Positions 62,936 through 64,000 of a stretch of 64,000 nucleotides of DNA are shown in pieces. The notes under the pieces were generated by a model that did no database searches, had not been told where the DNA came from, and saw only the letters and a program-made list of their open reading frames with translations. The stretch's first letter is position 1. Each line of letters opens with the position of its first letter. The translations under genes were made by a program, and so were the position numbers. The stretch comes from an uncultured Pelagibacteraceae bacterium (lineage in GTDB: Bacteria; Pseudomonadota; Alphaproteobacteria; Pelagibacterales; Pelagibacteraceae). The stretch is taken from the NCBI GenBank assembly GCA_902628275.1, contig CACOMI010000003.1, forward strand, positions 1-64,000. The letters are read 5' to 3'.

Positions 62936-64000
62936 TGTCAGAGTTTTTTTTAGAATTATTTAGTGAAGAAATACCCTCAAATCTTCAACAAAATTTAAGG
63001 GAAGACTTACTTAAAAGTTTTAATGATTTTTTTTTAGAAAAATCAATTTTATTTAAAAAAAGATCATCATACTCAACACCAAACAGACTAGTGGTATTGT
63101 TTGAAGGAGTTCAAAAAAATGTTGTACTTAAATCAGAGGAGATTAAAGGTCCAAATATCAAGTCACCAGAGGTAGCACTAGAGGGTTTTGTTAGGTCAAA
63201 TAAAATCGTAAAAAAGGATCTCTACAAAAAGAAAACTGACAAAGGAGAATTTTATTTTTTCAAGACAAAATCAAAAAAATTGTACACACATGAATTGCTA
63301 GAGGAATTTATCCCAATATTGTTGAGTAAAATTCAATGGAAAAAATCAATGTATTGGGGAACTTTTGACCTAAATTGGGGTAGACCGTTAAAATCAATTC
63401 TAGCTGTATTTGATAAAAAAAAATTAAATTTTAATTTTCATCACCTAACATCTTCTAACTCAACTTTTATTGATAAAGAATTTGAGGAAAATAAAAAGTC
63501 ATTCTTAGAATTTAAAAATTATAAAAGTTTTTTTAAAAAAATGGACATTATCGTCGATCATAATGAAAGAAAAAAGTTAATAGAAAAAAAATTCAACAAT
63601 ATATTAAAAAATAAAAATGTTAAGATTCAACATAATCCTAGATTACTTAATGAGGTTGTAGATTTAACAGATCAACCAAATATCCTTCTTTGTGAATTTG
63701 ATAAGAAATTTTTAAATATTCCAAAAGAAATATTAATTATTACTATGCAATATCATCAAAAATATTTCCCTATATTTGATAATAAAGAAAATATTACCAA
63801 TGAGTTTTTAGTGGTTGCAAACAAAAAAGATAAAAAGGGATTAATCAAATTGGGAAATGAAAGGGTAGTTGAAGCAAGGTTAAGCGATGCAGAATTTTTT
63901 TGGAAAAAAGATAAATCTCAAAATATGGTCAAAAAAGTTACTGATTTAAAATCAATGAATTATTTTAGAGGATTAGGAAGTTATTTTGATAAAGCTCAAA
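62935..64000 (+). CDS. glyS: Glycine--tRNA ligase beta subunit, 3' end outside window
   Basis: Starts at an ATG overlapping the glyQ stop (TAATG). The visible ~355 residues include [100 protein letters not shown] and the HD-like GNERVVEARLSDAEFFW. These match bacterial GlyS. The gene continues past 64000. Confidence 0.95.
   Translation, partial: MSEFFLELFSEEIPSNLQQNLREDLLKSFNDFFLEKSILFKKRSSYSTPNRLVVLFEGVQKNVVLKSEEIKGPNIKSPEVALEGFVRSNKIVKKDLYKKKTDKGEFYFFKTKSKKLYTHELLEEFIPILLSKIQWKKSMYWGTFDLNWGRPLKSILAVFDKKKLNFNFHHLTSSNSTFIDKEFEENKKSFLEFKNYKSFFKKMDIIVDHNERKKLIEKKFNNILKNKNVKIQHNPRLLNEVVDLTDQPNILLCEFDKKFLNIPKEILIITMQYHQKYFPIFDNKENITNEFLVVANKKDKKGLIKLGNERVVEARLSDAEFFWKKDKSQNMVKKVTDLKSMNYFRGLGSYFDKAQ

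Overview
The window looks like a piece of a SAR11-clade alphaproteobacterial chromosome (Candidatus Pelagibacter or a close relative). The DNA is very AT-rich, with A/T-biased codons and lysine/isoleucine/asparagine-rich proteins. Genes are packed with 1-20 bp overlaps even between converging genes. Housekeeping blocks have alphaproteobacterial content: the DUF1013 regulator trcR, a DUF4164 protein beside zapA, aa3 oxidase subunit IV beside the three-gene pnt operon, and tolQRAB-pal-ybgF-tilS-ftsH-folP-glmM. No insertion sequence, prophage or CRISPR array was seen.

Positions 1-22,800 are a surface-polysaccharide island ending at a lone 5S rRNA gene. In SAR11 genomes the second hypervariable region (HVR2) lies between 23S and 5S rRNA, and this layout fits that position. 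The island has four parts. (a) 1-2188, minus strand: a CDP-sugar branch (glucose-1-phosphate cytidylyltransferase, reductase/epimerase, GT2 glycosyltransferase). (b) 2487-9968, plus strand: a kinase related to APS kinase, a formyltransferase-like protein, a glutamine-kinase-like PEP-synthase relative, a class I amidotransferase, a cytidylyltransferase, a sulfotransferase-fold protein and a polysaccharide deacetylase. Four of these match the enzymes that make 3'-phospho-cytidine diphosphoramidate for the capsule of Campylobacter jejuni (Cj1415-Cj1418). (c) 10,001-19,619: three GT4 glycosyltransferases, a GT-C membrane glycosyltransferase, UDP-glucuronate 4-epimerase, UDP-HexNAc dehydrogenase, LegC-type aminotransferase, GNAT acetyltransferase and an initiating phosphoglycosyl transferase. 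(d) 19,621-22,772: a probable Fe(II)/2-oxoglutarate oxygenase, a WecA-like initiating transferase and an O-antigen ligase/polymerase. The inferred product is an acidic, amino-sugar-containing glycan that may carry phosphoramidate.

Positions 22,865-34,996 are core genome: 5S rRNA, rpmJ, a very small cytochrome oxidase subunit, pntAA-pntAB-pntB, a transaldolase-family enzyme, initiator tRNA-Met, rpsU, trcR, rpmE, suhB, efp, thiE and the carbon block tkt-gap-pgk-fba (read leftward from tkt). Positions 35,050-50,882 hold a DUF4164 protein, zapA, fthC, a YmdB-type phosphoesterase, yebC, a non-canonical ruvC-like gene, the Tol-Pal envelope operon, tilS, ftsH, folP, glmM, thiD and purA. The remainder carries rpoH, rluD, tRNA-Arg(TCG), an ABC exporter, sua5, xseB-ispA-dxs (isoprenoid precursors), aroC, pdxH, a long-chain polyprenyl diphosphate synthase, an S49 peptidase, glyQ and the start of glyS, which runs off the window.

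The most notable candidate system is the phosphoramidate cassette. It lacks recognisable homologues of the C. jejuni methylation genes, carries an unexplained formyltransferase-like gene, and includes a sulfotransferase-fold enzyme that could plausibly read the 3'-phospho-nucleotide donor.
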